The translations under genes were made by a program, and so were the position numbers. This document shows, piece by piece, positions 13,105 to 22,015 of a DNA stretch of 64,000 bases. The number at the start of each line of letters is the position of its first letter. Position 1 is the stretch's first letter. The DNA is from Paracoccus bogoriensis (GTDB lineage: Bacteria; Pseudomonadota; Alphaproteobacteria; Rhodobacterales; Rhodobacteraceae). The notes under the pieces were generated by a model that was not told the DNA's origin, ran no database searches, and saw only the letters and a program-made list of their open reading frames with translations. The DNA is taken from the NCBI RefSeq assembly GCF_019431455.1, contig NZ_JAHYSR010000011.1, forward strand, positions 41,620-105,619. Direction: 5' to 3'.

Positions 13105-13452
13105 ATGGTGCGTTTCCACTCGTCCGAGATCGGCGTCAGCCAGGGCTCGGTCATGCTTGTCACCGATTACGACACCGGCGGCCCGCTCTGGACCGGCAGC
13201 GGCGAGCGTGTCACCCGCCAGAGCGTCGTCTTCCCCGAACGCTTCCTGGCCCCGCCCGCCGTGCAGGTCGCGCCGTCCATGTGGGACATCGACGGCAGCA
13301 CGAACCAGCGCGGCGATCTGGGGGTCGAGAACGTGACCTCGGCCGGGTTCGATCTGGTCTTCAAGACCTGGGGCGACAGCCGGGTGGCGCGGATGCGCGT
13401 CCAGTGGACCGCGATCGGCGCCTTGCCCGACGATCAGGATTTCCTGCTCTAG
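13105..13452 (+). CDS. H-type lectin domain protein
   Basis: 115 residues, almost entirely one H-type lectin domain (PF09458), a small beta-sandwich first known from snail and Dictyostelium agglutinins that binds sugars as trimers or hexamers. FPERFLAPPAVQVAPSMWDID and the closing ARMRVQWTAIG strand are typical of the fold. No signal peptide or membrane segment is present, so it is probably cytosolic or exported by another route. A ribosome site (ggag) sits 6 nt before ATG 13105. Its stop overlaps the converging hydrolase gene by 4 nt. The ligand is unknown. Confidence 0.78.
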   Translation: MVRFHSSEIGVSQGSVMLVTDYDTGGPLWTGSGERVTRQSVVFPERFLAPPAVQVAPSMWDIDGSTNQRGDLGVENVTSAGFDLVFKTWGDSRVARMRVQWTAIGALPDDQDFLL

Positions 13453-14225
13453 CCGCGTTCCAGATTGGCGCCGATCAGGCCCGCCACCTGCGCGGCATGG
13501 GTCATGGGCGCCATATGGCCCGCACCGGGGATCAGCGCGCGGCCCACATCGGGCAGCCGCGCCGCCAGCGCATCGGCGATGGCATGGATCACCGGCGGGC
13601 TGTCGCCACCCGCCACGATCAGCACCGGCGCATCCACCGTTTCCAGCCCGCCCTTTCGCAGGATGCGGGCGCTGTCGGTCCGCAGGGCGGGGCCGGTCTC
13701 GGCCACCAGCCGGATCTGGCGCACCATCTGCGCGCGGATCGGAGGGGGCAGGGCGTCCAGTTCCTGCCCGTTCCAGGCCGACAGGAAGGTCGCTGCGGCT
13801 TCGCCGTCACGCCCCTCGTCCAGCAGCGCGGCCAGACGCGCATCCAGCGCATCCTGTTCGGCCGAGGGTGCTGCGGCGAACAGGACCGGCTCGATCAGGG
13901 TCAGCGTCCGGATGGCCTCGGGGGCGGCGACCGCGATGCGCAGCGCCACGGTCGCGCCGAAACTGTGGCCGATCAGGTCCAGCGGACGCTCGATCATCGC
14001 CGCGGCCAGCCGTGTGACGGCGGTGTGGTAATCCGGCCTGTCAGGCCCAGGCTGCCAGGGATCGCTGCGGCCATGGCCCGGCATGTCGAAGGCGCGCAGA
14101 TCGACCGCCCCCGCCAGCGCCGCCGCGACCGGCGCCCAGCCCCCCGCGCTGCCCATCATGCAATGCAGCGCCAGAGCCGGGCGGTCGGGATCGCCCGGCC
14201 AGTGGCGGATGTTCAACCCGCTCAT
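13449..14225 (-). CDS. Alpha/beta hydrolase
   Basis: 258 residues of the alpha/beta hydrolase fold. The nucleophile elbow GHSFG (serine near residue 88) follows the oxyanion region LHCMMGSAGGW. The acid is probably the aspartate in VAGGDSPP, and the catalytic histidine is in GAGHMAPM. There is no signal peptide. The gene overlaps the upstream DsbA-like isomerase gene by 4 nt, so the two form an operon. The substrate is not predictable; esterase, lactonase or C-C hydrolase activity are all possible, and pairing with an HCCA-isomerase-like enzyme hints at aromatic or thioester catabolism. Confidence 0.82.
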   Translation of the reverse strand: MSGLNIRHWPGDPDRPALALHCMMGSAGGWAPVAAALAGAVDLRAFDMPGHGRSDPWQPGPDRPDYHTAVTRLAAAMIERPLDLIGHSFGATVALRIAVAAPEAIRTLTLIEPVLFAAAPSAEQDALDARLAALLDEGRDGEAAATFLSAWNGQELDALPPPIRAQMVRQIRLVAETGPALRTDSARILRKGGLETVDAPVLIVAGGDSPPVIHAIADALAARLPDVGRALIPGAGHMAPMTHAAQVAGLIGANLERG

Positions 14226-14821
14226 GCGCCCGCCAGATGCCGGTCCAGGAAATCCAGCCGGTCCTGGCCCCAGAACCGGGCGCCGGTCTCGCGCACCACA
14301 TAGAAGGGCGCGCCGAAGACCCCGGCTTCGACCGCCTGTTCCAGATTGCGGCCATAGGTCTCGGCGCCGACGAACAGGCCCTTGTCGGCCAGGGCAGGAT
14401 CGAAGCCATGCGCGGCCAGGATGTCGCGGATCACCGAATCGTCACTGATGTCGCGCTCTTCGGCCCAGACGGCGCGCAGGAAGCCGTGGACCAGCCCGCC
14501 CAGATCGCCGCCGCCCGCCTCTTGCGCGGCGATGATCGCGTAAGAGGAGGGCGCCATGTTCACCGGCCAATGCGCGGGTTTCAGGTTCAGTGCCATGCCC
14601 AGATGATCGGCCCAACGCGGCAGTTCCTGCGCGCGGTATGCCATGCGGCCGGGATGGCGGTTCGCGGGCCGCACGCCGCCTGTCCGGTCGAAGAGCTGCA
14701 ACAGGTCCAGCGGTTTGTAGGTGATCGTCGCGCCGTGGCGCGCCGCGATCCGTTCCAGCCGGTCGCCCGCCAGATAGCACCACGGGCTGATCGTGCCGAG
14801 GTAATAGTCGATATGCGCCAT
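14222..14821 (-). CDS. 2-hydroxychromene-2-carboxylate isomerase / DsbA-like (GST kappa) family protein
   Basis: 199 residues from ATG 14821, chosen over a longer frame because of its ribosome site (aaggacagg) and family N-terminus. The thioredoxin-fold start IDYYLGTISPWCYLAG contains the kappa-class SPW motif (S12-P13-W14), where serine rather than CXXC is catalytic; FGAPFYVV near residue 170 is the conserved cis-proline region and GQDRLDFL the C-terminal block. The family includes glutathione-dependent isomerases of naphthalene breakdown, but most members have unknown substrates. First gene of a two-gene operon with the alpha/beta hydrolase. Confidence 0.85.
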   Translation of the reverse strand: MAHIDYYLGTISPWCYLAGDRLERIAARHGATITYKPLDLLQLFDRTGGVRPANRHPGRMAYRAQELPRWADHLGMALNLKPAHWPVNMAPSSYAIIAAQEAGGGDLGGLVHGFLRAVWAEERDISDDSVIRDILAAHGFDPALADKGLFVGAETYGRNLEQAVEAGVFGAPFYVVRETGARFWGQDRLDFLDRHLAGA

Positions 14822-14907
14822 GGTCCTGTCCTTTTTACGGGTTTGCCCGCAGGCTAGCGCGGTGCTAAGGCAGCCGCAATCTGACGCAACCGCCAAAGGC
14901 CAAGCCC

Positions 14908-15927
14908 ATGCCCGTCATGACCGAACCCAAGCTGATCTCAGGCAATGCCAACCGACCGCTGGCGCAATCCATCGCGCGGCGCATGTCCATGCATCGCGGG
15001 ATGAGCGTGAACCTGCTGGATGCGCGGGTCGAGCGGTTCAACGATGCCGAGATCTTCGTCGAGGTCTATGAGAATGTCCGTGGCGAAGACATGTATATCA
15101 TCCAGCCGACCTCGAACCCGGCCAATGACAACCTGATGGAATTGCTGATCATGGTCGATGCGCTGAAACGGTCCTCGGCCGCGCGTATCACCGCGGTGGT
15201 CCCCTATTTCGGCTATGCCCGCCAGGACCGCCGCGCCAAGGCCCGCACGCCGATCACCGCCAAGCTGGTCGCAAATCTGATGACCGAGGCGGGGGTGGAC
15301 CGGGTTCTGACCATGGATCTGCACGCCGCCCAGATCCAGGGCTTCTTCGACATTCCTGTGGACAACCTCTATGCGGCGCCGGTCTTTGCGCTGGACGTGC
15401 AGCATCACTTCAAGGGGCGGATGGGCGATCTGATGGTTGTCTCGCCCGATGTCGGCGGCGTGGCGCGGGCGCGGGAACTGGCGGCGCGAATCGGCGCGCC
15501 GCTGGCCATCGTGGACAAGCGCCGCGAGAAGGCGGGCGAGGTGGCCGAGATGACCGTGATCGGCGATGTGTCGGGCAAGGCCTGCATCATCGTCGATGAC
15601 ATCTGCGACACGGCCGGCACGCTCTGCAAGGCAGCGCAGGTTCTGACCGACAATGGCGCGACCGAGGTTCATGCCTATATCACCCATGGCGTTCTGTCTG
15701 GCCCGGCGGTGGATCGCGTGACGAAATCGGTGATGAAGTCGCTGGTGATCACCGATTCGATCCAGCCGAGCGAGGCGGTGAAGAACGCGCCCAACATTCG
15801 CATCGTGCCGACCGCACCGATGTTCGCCCAGGCGGTGCTGAACATCTGGAACGGCACTTCGGTCTCGAGTCTGTTCGAGACGGACACGCTGCTGCCGATC
15901 TACGAGGGGCTGTATTCGACCGCCTGA
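14908..15927 (+). CDS. prs: Ribose-phosphate pyrophosphokinase (PRPP synthetase)
   Basis: 339 residues. It converts ribose 5-phosphate and ATP to PRPP for purine, pyrimidine, histidine, tryptophan and NAD synthesis. Class I features are present: N-terminal [12 protein letters not shown], the flexible-loop region [17 protein letters not shown], the signature [20 protein letters not shown] and the PRPP-binding loop [14 protein letters not shown] 14908 follows an aaagg ribosome site; ATG 14917 is an alternative. The gene is followed by a strong terminator. It is divergent from the DsbA-like gene (86 bp). PhnN in this window supplies a second, salvage-type route to PRPP. Confidence 0.97.
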   Translation: MPVMTEPKLISGNANRPLAQSIARRMSMHRGMSVNLLDARVERFNDAEIFVEVYENVRGEDMYIIQPTSNPANDNLMELLIMVDALKRSSAARITAVVPYFGYARQDRRAKARTPITAKLVANLMTEAGVDRVLTMDLHAAQIQGFFDIPVDNLYAAPVFALDVQHHFKGRMGDLMVVSPDVGGVARARELAARIGAPLAIVDKRREKAGEVAEMTVIGDVSGKACIIVDDICDTAGTLCKAAQVLTDNGATEVHAYITHGVLSGPAVDRVTKSVMKSLVITDSIQPSEAVKNAPNIRIVPTAPMFAQAVLNIWNGTSVSSLFETDTLLPIYEGLYSTA

Positions 15928-15940
15928 CGCTGTGGAGCGG

Positions 15941-15974
15941 GAGGCCGCCTCCGGCGGGGGTATTTGGACAACGA
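15941..15974 (+). repeat. Dispersed extragenic motif, copy 1 (gcctccggcgggggtatttgg...)
   Basis: Extragenic element between prs and its terminator, with a GC-rich block and the core tatttggacaa. Related cores follow xseA (18961-18983, minus strand) and phoR (34792-34812). It resembles short dispersed extragenic sequences I know from Rhodobacterales genomes; its function is unknown. Confidence 0.5.
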
Positions 15975-16008
15975 AGAAGCCGGCGGGTGAGCGCCGGCTT
16001 TTTTCGTT
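15974..16008 (+). terminator. Rho-independent terminator of prs
   Basis: Stem aagccggcg / cgccggctt (9 bp) with loop ggtgag, followed by ttttcg; the outer bases gaag / ttttttc extend it. It lies about 50 bp after the prs stop. The opposite strand is also T-rich after the stem, so it may serve purD (stop at 16076) too. Confidence 0.85.
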
Positions 16009-16075
16009 GCGGATGAGGCCTGTGCACGGGCTGTGCACGCGCGGCGCACCTTCGGTGGCCGGGCGGTGCGGGGGG

Positions 16076-17332
16076 CTACAGCGCCCGCCAGCCGATGTCG
16101 CGGCGGCAGAAGCCCTGCGGCCAGTCGATCGCGTCGATCAGCGCATAGGCGCGCTGATGCGCCTCGGCCAGGGTCGCACCGCGCCCGGTGCAGGCCAGCA
16201 CGCGGCCTCCGGTGGCCAGGATGGCGCCGTCCTTCCGCGCCGTGCCGGCATGGAATGTCATCTGGAAGCTGGTCTCGGGAAGGCTGTCCAGACCGTTGAT
16301 ACGGCTGCCTTTTTCGTAGCTTCCCGGATAGCCGTTCGCGGCCATGACGACGGTCAGGGCGTGATCGTCGGCCCAGGTGATGCGGGCTTCGGCCAGCCGG
16401 CCCTGGGCACAGGCCAGAAGCAGGTCAAGCGCCTGCGCGCCCAGCCGCATCATCAGCACCTGGCATTCCGGATCGCCGAAGCGGACATTGTATTCCACAA
16501 GCCGCGCCCGGCCCTGCTCGATCATCAGGCCGGCGTAGAGAACCCCTTGGAATGGCATGCCTTTTTCGGCCATCGTGGCGATGGTCGGGCGCACGATCTG
16601 CGCCATGACCTGATCCTGGATCGCCTGGCTCAGGACCGGCGCGGGGCTGTATGCGCCCATGCCGCCGGTATTCGGACCGGTATCGCCATCGCCCACGCGC
16701 TTGTGGTCCTGGGCGGTGCCGATGGGCAGGCAATCCGTGCCGTCCGAGAGGATGAAGAAGCTGGCTTCCTCGCCGGCCATGAATTCTTCGATCACGACCG
16801 AAGTGTCGCCGAACGCACCCTCGAAGATGGCGTCGATGGCCGCGTGGGCCTGTTCGACGGTTTCGGCCACGGTGACGCCCTTGCCGGCCGCCAGCCCATC
16901 GGCCTTGATCACGATGGGCGCGCCCTGCGCAGTGACGTAATCGCGCGCAGGTGCGGCTGCGTCGAAGCGTCTCCAGGCTGCTGTGGGCGCCCCGCAGGCA
17001 TCGCAGATCTGTTTGGTAAAGGCTTTCGAGGCCTCTAGCTGCGCCGCTGCCTGGCTGGGGCCAAAGACCAGGAAGCCCGCGTCGCGCAGCGCGTCCGATA
17101 CGCCCGCGGCCAAGGGCGCCTCGGGGCCGATGATCACGAAGTCGATTGCATTTTCTTGTGCGAACTCAAGAACTTGCGCGCGCGACAGGATATCCAGATC
17201 GGCACATTCCGCGACCCCGGCAATGCCCGCATTCCCGGGGGCCACGATCAGCCGGTCGCATTTCGGGTTCTGCCGGATCGCCCAGGCCAGAGCATGTTCT
17301 CGCCCGCCGCCGCCCAGGATCAGGATATTCAT
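16076..17332 (-). CDS. purD: Phosphoribosylamine-glycine ligase (GAR synthetase)
   Basis: 418 residues from ATG 17332 (ribosome site aaaggg); an in-frame upstream start is less likely. It ligates glycine to 5-phosphoribosylamine with ATP, step two of purine synthesis. The N-domain nucleotide loop LILGGGGREHALAW starts the protein; the ATP-grasp domain contains IIGPEAPLAAG, PIVIKADGLAAGKGVTVA and the signature YNVRFGDPECQ. It is divergent from xseA with 62 bp between starts. Prs, two genes away, makes the PRPP that feeds this pathway. Confidence 0.97.
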   Translation of the reverse strand: MNILILGGGGREHALAWAIRQNPKCDRLIVAPGNAGIAGVAECADLDILSRAQVLEFAQENAIDFVIIGPEAPLAAGVSDALRDAGFLVFGPSQAAAQLEASKAFTKQICDACGAPTAAWRRFDAAAPARDYVTAQGAPIVIKADGLAAGKGVTVAETVEQAHAAIDAIFEGAFGDTSVVIEEFMAGEEASFFILSDGTDCLPIGTAQDHKRVGDGDTGPNTGGMGAYSPAPVLSQAIQDQVMAQIVRPTIATMAEKGMPFQGVLYAGLMIEQGRARLVEYNVRFGDPECQVLMMRLGAQALDLLLACAQGRLAEARITWADDHALTVVMAANGYPGSYEKGSRINGLDSLPETSFQMTFHAGTARKDGAILATGGRVLACTGRGATLAEAHQRAYALIDAIDWPQGFCRRDIGWRAL

Positions 17333-17394
17333 CTGCCGCCCTTTCGCTTGGTCCTGCGGCGTTCTAGTCTGCGCCGCGAAAGGGAACAAGCCAC

Positions 17395-18951
17395 ATGGAT
17401 CTGCTTGAAGACGAGCCCGGCCCGGGCAGCAACGCGCATGAATTCACCGTCTCGGAACTGTCCGGCGCGGTGAAGCGCAGCATCGAGGATCAGTTCGGCC
17501 GCGTGCGTGTCCGGGCCGAAGTGGGGCGTGTGTCGCGACCGTCGTCGGGGCATCTCTATTTCGATCTCAAGGATGACCGCGCCGTGCTGGCCGCCGTGAC
17601 CTGGAAAGGCCAGGCCGCCCGCCTGGTCCAGCGCCCCGAAGAGGGGATGGAGGTCATCGCCACCGGTCGCCTGACGACCTTTCCGGGTCAGTCGAAATAT
17701 CAGATGATCGTGGACCAGATCGAGCCTGCAGGCGCCGGCGCGCTGATGGCCATGCTGGAAAGGCGCCGCAAGGCCTTGGCCGCCGAGGGCCTTTTTGACG
17801 AGGCGCGCAAGCGGCCGCTGCCCTTTCTGCCGCGCGTGATCGCGGTCGTCACCTCGCCTTCGGGGGCGGTGATCCGTGACATTCTGCACCGCCTGCGCGA
17901 CCGCTTTCCCAGTCATGTCCTGATCTGGCCCGTGGCCGTCCAGGGAGAGGGCTGCGCACAGCAGGTGGCTGCCGCGATACGGGGTCTGAACGCGCTGGCC
18001 CCTCGCGGTATCATCCCGCGCCCCGACCTGATCATCGTCGCGCGCGGGGGCGGCAGCCTCGAGGATCTGTGGGGCTTCAACGAGGAAATCGTCGTCCGCG
18101 CCGCCGCAGAAAGCACCATCCCGCTGATTTCGGCTGTAGGGCACGAGACCGACACGACGCTGATCGACTTCGCCTCGGACAGGCGTGCACCCACGCCCAC
18201 GGCGGCGGCCGAGATGGCCGTTCCTGTCCGGGCGGATCTGGCCGCGCGGCTGGCCGAGACCGGCGCCCGCATGTTGCGCGCCAACGCGCAGGCGATCCAG
18301 CGGCCGCGCCAGCGCCTTCGCGATCTGGCCCGCGCCATGGGGCGTCCCGCCGCCCTGATCGAGGGGCCGCGCCAACGGCTTGATCTCCAAGGCGCAAGGT
18401 TGGAGCCGGCGCTGCGGCTCTGGCTGCAATCGCGCCGAAACCGGCTTGCGTTGCGACCCATGCCCGCTGCAACGCTGCGCCAGTTCATGCAAGCCAGGCG
18501 CCATGGGCTGGACCGCATCGCGGTGCGGCTGGATCAGGCGCGGCTGCGGCGTCTGGAACGCCCGCAAGACCGACTGAACCAGCTTCAGGAACGGCTCGAT
18601 GCATCGCTGCGGCGTGTCACGGCCAGCACGCATCGCGCGATCGCACAGGACAAGATGCGTCTTGGCGACCTCGTCCAGCGGCTTGACGCGGCGTTGATGC
18701 GCGCTCAACGCCAGCGCCGTGACGTGCTGACCCGGCTTGATCGCATCCGTCAGACGCTCGGTTACAAGGAGACGCTGAGGCGCGGTTTTGCCGTCATCCA
18801 CGGACCGGAGGGCTTGATTACCAGTGCCGCAGCCGCCGCCCGTGCGCCGCAATTCCAGATCGAATTCGCCGATGCCCGGATCGAGGCGCGCCCTGCTGCC
18901 GGGAAATCCCGTCGCCCCGCGCCCCCGTCGGGTCAGAAAACCTTGCTCTGA
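17395..18951 (+). CDS. xseA: Exodeoxyribonuclease VII large subunit
   Basis: 518 residues, somewhat longer than E. coli XseA. It degrades single-stranded DNA with the small subunit XseB, whose gene is not here. An N-terminal OB-fold (about residues 10-115, FTVSELSGAVKRSIED onward) is followed by the catalytic domain with VARGGGSLEDLWGFNEE, the GHETDTTLIDFASD block and PTPTAAAE, then a long arginine- and glutamine-rich coiled coil (about residues 270-470) that binds XseB. ATG 17395 has an aaaggg-type ribosome site. The tail after residue 495 is proline-rich and basic. Confidence 0.95.
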   Translation: MDLLEDEPGPGSNAHEFTVSELSGAVKRSIEDQFGRVRVRAEVGRVSRPSSGHLYFDLKDDRAVLAAVTWKGQAARLVQRPEEGMEVIATGRLTTFPGQSKYQMIVDQIEPAGAGALMAMLERRRKALAAEGLFDEARKRPLPFLPRVIAVVTSPSGAVIRDILHRLRDRFPSHVLIWPVAVQGEGCAQQVAAAIRGLNALAPRGIIPRPDLIIVARGGGSLEDLWGFNEEIVVRAAAESTIPLISAVGHETDTTLIDFASDRRAPTPTAAAEMAVPVRADLAARLAETGARMLRANAQAIQRPRQRLRDLARAMGRPAALIEGPRQRLDLQGARLEPALRLWLQSRRNRLALRPMPAATLRQFMQARRHGLDRIAVRLDQARLRRLERPQDRLNQLQERLDASLRRVTASTHRAIAQDKMRLGDLVQRLDAALMRAQRQRRDVLTRLDRIRQTLGYKETLRRGFAVIHGPEGLITSAAAAARAPQFQIEFADARIEARPAAGKSRRPAPPSGQKTLL

Positions 18952-18960
18952 TCTGTCTTG

Positions 18961-18983
18961 GCCCAAATATCCCACGGGGGTCC
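18961..18983 (-). repeat. Dispersed extragenic motif, copy 2
   Basis: On the minus strand this reads cccccgtgggatatttgggc, sharing the (a/t)atttgg core and the flanking G-run with the copies at 15941 and 34792. It sits just after the xseA stop. Confidence 0.45.
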
Positions 18984-19018
18984 GAGGGCGTGAAGCCCCG
19001 GCGCTCAGGGCCCGACAA

Positions 19019-20233
19019 TCAGGGCTCTTTCGGGCGCATGACCAGCCAGATCAGCGCGCCACCGGCCAGAACCAGAAAGGGCAGCATCGCCAGGTTCACC
19101 GCGTTCCAGCCCGCTTGAACCGACCCCCCAGCACAGTTCATCAGCCCGCCCGACGACAGCGAGGCCAGAAAAACTCCTCCAAAGACAAAAAAATCATTCA
19201 TGCCCTGAACCTGTCCTCTTTCCTCGGGCGCATGGGCGCGGGTCAGCATGGCGGTCGCGCCGATATAGCCAAAATTCCAGCCGATCCCCAAAAGGACCAG
19301 CGACAGGAAGAATTGCTGCAACGCGACCCCAGACAGCGCCACCGCGCCCGCCAGGGCCAGGATCACCAACCCCGCACCGACGATCCGTTCGGCACCGAAG
19401 CGGGCGATCAGATGGCCGGTCACGAAGCTCGGTGCGAACATGGCCAGCACATGCGCGCTGACGATGTTGGCCGCGTCCGATGGCGCAAAGCCGCAGCCCA
19501 CCACTGCCAGGGGTGTCGAGGTCATGACCAGGTTCATGAGCGCGTATGAGACCATCCCGCAGATCATCGCCACGCCAATGGCCGGGCGCCTGACGATCTC
19601 GCGCATGGGACGGGGCGCCGCGGCGTTGGCCGCAGGTGCCGGCGGTTTCGGCATGTCCAGAAACGCGAACAGGAACGGACCGACAAGGTTCAGCCCGATC
19701 ACCGCCATGTAGGTCGCAAGAAACGGCACGGCGGTCAGCCCGTCCGTCCCCCGCACGATCGCCGGGCCGATGATCGCCGCCACCAGCCCCCCCGCCATGA
19801 CCCACGAGATCGCCCGCGGGGCGTAGTCCTCGGGCGCGGTATCGGTCGCGGCAAAACGGTAGAAGCCCTGCGAGGACATGTAGATACCTGTCAGCAGCGA
19901 TCCCGCCAGAAACAGCCAGAACGACCCGACCCACAGACCCGCCGCCGAGACCGCCGCTCCGATCCCGCCTGCCGTCGTCGCCAGCAGGAAACCCGCTGGC
20001 CGACCCCGCGCCTGCATCAGCCGCGATAGCGGTTGCGCGGTCAGGGTCGAGCCGAGAATGATCATCGACAGGGGCAGAGTTGCAAGACAGGGGCTGGGCG
20101 CAAGGATCGCCCCCGCCAGGCCGCCCACGATGAACATGATCGGCATCTGCGCGCCCAGGATGGCCTGCGCCATCACCAGGATGAGAACGTTGCGCCTTGC
20201 GCGTCCCAGGTCCAGGGCCGGAGCGTCTTGCAT
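19019..20233 (-). CDS. Major facilitator superfamily transporter
   Basis: 404 residues from ATG 20233, with about 12 hydrophobic segments in two halves of six separated by a cytoplasmic stretch rich in proline and alanine (AFLDMPKPPAPAANAAAPRP, mid-protein). Small-residue-rich helices (IFIVGGLAGAILAPS-type) and the RGRPAGFLLA loop between TM2 and TM3 fit the MFS drug or metabolite group. The substrate is unknown. It starts 4 nt after the eda stop and so is probably co-transcribed with it; a sugar-acid substrate is conceivable but unsupported. Confidence 0.88.
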   Translation of the reverse strand: MQDAPALDLGRARRNVLILVMAQAILGAQMPIMFIVGGLAGAILAPSPCLATLPLSMIILGSTLTAQPLSRLMQARGRPAGFLLATTAGGIGAAVSAAGLWVGSFWLFLAGSLLTGIYMSSQGFYRFAATDTAPEDYAPRAISWVMAGGLVAAIIGPAIVRGTDGLTAVPFLATYMAVIGLNLVGPFLFAFLDMPKPPAPAANAAAPRPMREIVRRPAIGVAMICGMVSYALMNLVMTSTPLAVVGCGFAPSDAANIVSAHVLAMFAPSFVTGHLIARFGAERIVGAGLVILALAGAVALSGVALQQFFLSLVLLGIGWNFGYIGATAMLTRAHAPEERGQVQGMNDFFVFGGVFLASLSSGGLMNCAGGSVQAGWNAVNLAMLPFLVLAGGALIWLVMRPKEP

Positions 20234-20237
20234 CGAT

Positions 20238-20879
20238 CTAGCGGTGCAGGGCGCTGGCGGCGCGGGCGCGTTCCTCGATGGCCTGCCAGTTCCCCGCCGC
20301 CATGTCGGCATCCGTCACGATCCAGCTGCCGCCGACGCAGACCACGTTCGGCAACGACAAATAGCCGCCCGCGTTCTGCGGGGTTATGCCTCCGGTCGGG
20401 CAGAAGCTGATCCGGGGCAGGGGGCCTGCCAGCGATTTCAGCGCCGGCGCGCCGCCCACGGCCTCGGCCGGGAAGAACTTCAGCATGTCATAGCCCGCAT
20501 CCGAGGCCCGCATCACCTCGGACGCGGTGACGGCGCCGGGCAGCAGCGGAAGGCCGATTTCCTCGCAGGCGGCGATCAGGCGGTCGGTCAGACCGGGCGA
20601 GACCGCAAAGGTCGCCCCCGCGTCCCGGGCGCGCTTCGCATCGTCGGGCGTCAGCACGGTGCCTGCGCCGACATGGCCGCCCTCGATCCGGGACATGGCG
20701 CGGATGGCGTCCAGCGCCGCGTCCGAGCGCAGCGTGACCTCCAGCACGGGCAGGCCGCCCGCGACCAGCGCCCGTGCCAGATCGGCGCCCCTGGCCGCGT
20801 CCTGGATGACGATGACCGGAATGACCGGGGCCAGCTTGCACAGGGCTTTCGTGGCTTGGGACTGGGTTTCGGGGGTCAT
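20238..20879 (-). CDS. eda: KHG/KDPG aldolase (2-dehydro-3-deoxyphosphogluconate aldolase)
   Basis: 213 residues from ATG 20879. Class I aldolase splitting KDPG to pyruvate and glyceraldehyde 3-phosphate, the last step of the Entner-Doudoroff pathway. The catalytic glutamate lies in VLEVTLR and the Schiff-base lysine in DMLKFFPAE; GAGTVLTP, CPTGGIT and VGGSW contribute phosphate and substrate binding. The TIM-barrel length is typical. It is the first gene of a pair with the MFS transporter (4-nt gap). The partner edd is not in the window. Confidence 0.95.
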   Translation of the reverse strand: MTPETQSQATKALCKLAPVIPVIVIQDAARGADLARALVAGGLPVLEVTLRSDAALDAIRAMSRIEGGHVGAGTVLTPDDAKRARDAGATFAVSPGLTDRLIAACEEIGLPLLPGAVTASEVMRASDAGYDMLKFFPAEAVGGAPALKSLAGPLPRISFCPTGGITPQNAGGYLSLPNVVCVGGSWIVTDADMAAGNWQAIEERARAASALHR

Positions 20880-21149
20880 GGCACACCTTCGGCAGGAACA
20901 TTCGCGCCGACCTGACCCCAAACCCCGCGCCGATGCAAGGGAAAGCCCGCCTGTTCCCTTGGCTATGTTAAGGCTATCGGCGTCGATATCACAGCGTTTC
21001 CCCCTTGCGCTGGCGGGGATCAGAGGCTAAGTCGCGCAGACTTCACAGGCAGGGGCGGGCCCTTGCGGGAGACATCCGCAAACGGTCCACCGGTTGGGGC
21101 GATCGCCCTGAAACCCCCTGCCAGGGCGCAAACCGGAAAGGAACACGAT

Positions 21150-21929
21150 ATGGCGCTTCCCGAATTCACCCTGCGTCAGCTGCTGGAAGCCGGTGTCCAT
21201 TACGGCCACCAGACGCAGCGCTGGAACCCCCGTATGGGACAATACATCTATGGCGAGCGTAACGGCATCCACATCCTGGATCTGACGCAGACTGTCCCAA
21301 TGCTGGATCAGGCACTGACCGTGATCCGCGACACCGTCGCCAAGGGCGGCCGCGTCCTGTTCGTCGGCACCAAGCGCCAGGCTCAGAAGGCCATCGCCGA
21401 AGCGGCCGAGAAATCCGCGCAATTCTACATGAATCACCGCTGGCTGGGCGGCACGCTGACCAACTGGAAGACCGTCAGCCAGTCGATCAACCGTCTGAAA
21501 GCCATCGACGAGACGATGGCCAGCGGCGCCGAGGGTCTGACCAAGAAAGAGCGTCTGCAACTTGAACGCGAGCAGGCCAAGCTGCAGGCGTCGCTTGGCG
21601 GCATCCGCGACATGGGCGGCCTGCCGGACCTGCTGTTCGTCATCGACGTGAACAAGGAAGACCTGGCCATCGCCGAGGCGAAGAAGCTGGGCATCCCGGT
21701 GGTCGCCGTGGTCGATACCAACTGCTCGCCCGAAGGCGTTGACTACATCATTCCGGGCAATGACGATGCCTCTCGCGCCATTGCGCTTTATTGCGACCTG
21801 GCCAGCCGCGCTGCGCTGGAAGGCATGTCGGTTCAGATGGGCGCCGCCGGGGTCGATCTGGGTTCCCTGGCCGAAGCCCCCGAAGAATTGCTGGACGAGG
21901 CCGCCCCGGAAGAAGCCGCCGAGGCCTGA
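21150..21929 (+). CDS. rpsB: 30S ribosomal protein S2
   Basis: 259 residues from ATG 21150 (ribosome site ggaaagga); an upstream in-frame ATG lacks family similarity. S2 signatures are [20 protein letters not shown] and the later [19 protein letters not shown] with [31 protein letters not shown]. An acidic, alanine-rich tail (about residues 235-259) extends beyond the fold. It is followed by tsf, the classical rpsB-tsf pair. The 270-bp upstream region holds a gggcgatcgccc palindrome but no promoter I can defend. Confidence 0.97.
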   Translation: MALPEFTLRQLLEAGVHYGHQTQRWNPRMGQYIYGERNGIHILDLTQTVPMLDQALTVIRDTVAKGGRVLFVGTKRQAQKAIAEAAEKSAQFYMNHRWLGGTLTNWKTVSQSINRLKAIDETMASGAEGLTKKERLQLEREQAKLQASLGGIRDMGGLPDLLFVIDVNKEDLAIAEAKKLGIPVVAVVDTNCSPEGVDYIIPGNDDASRAIALYCDLASRAALEGMSVQMGAAGVDLGSLAEAPEELLDEAAPEEAAEA

Positions 21930-21963
21930 TCCCGTCCGCGGATCGAGTTTTTCACGGAATTGT

Positions 21964-21992
21964 CGTCAGGCGGGGATAAGCCCCGCCTGACG
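21964..21992 (+). terminator. Intercistronic hairpin between rpsB and tsf
   Basis: Perfect 12-bp stem cgtcaggcgggg / ccccgcctgacg with a 5-nt loop (ataag), ending 23 nt before the tsf start. No T-run follows. It is probably a partial attenuator or mRNA processing and stability element that sets the S2 to EF-Ts ratio. Confidence 0.65.
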
Positions 21993-22015
21993 CGTTGACA
22001 TCAGAGGAGACGGAT

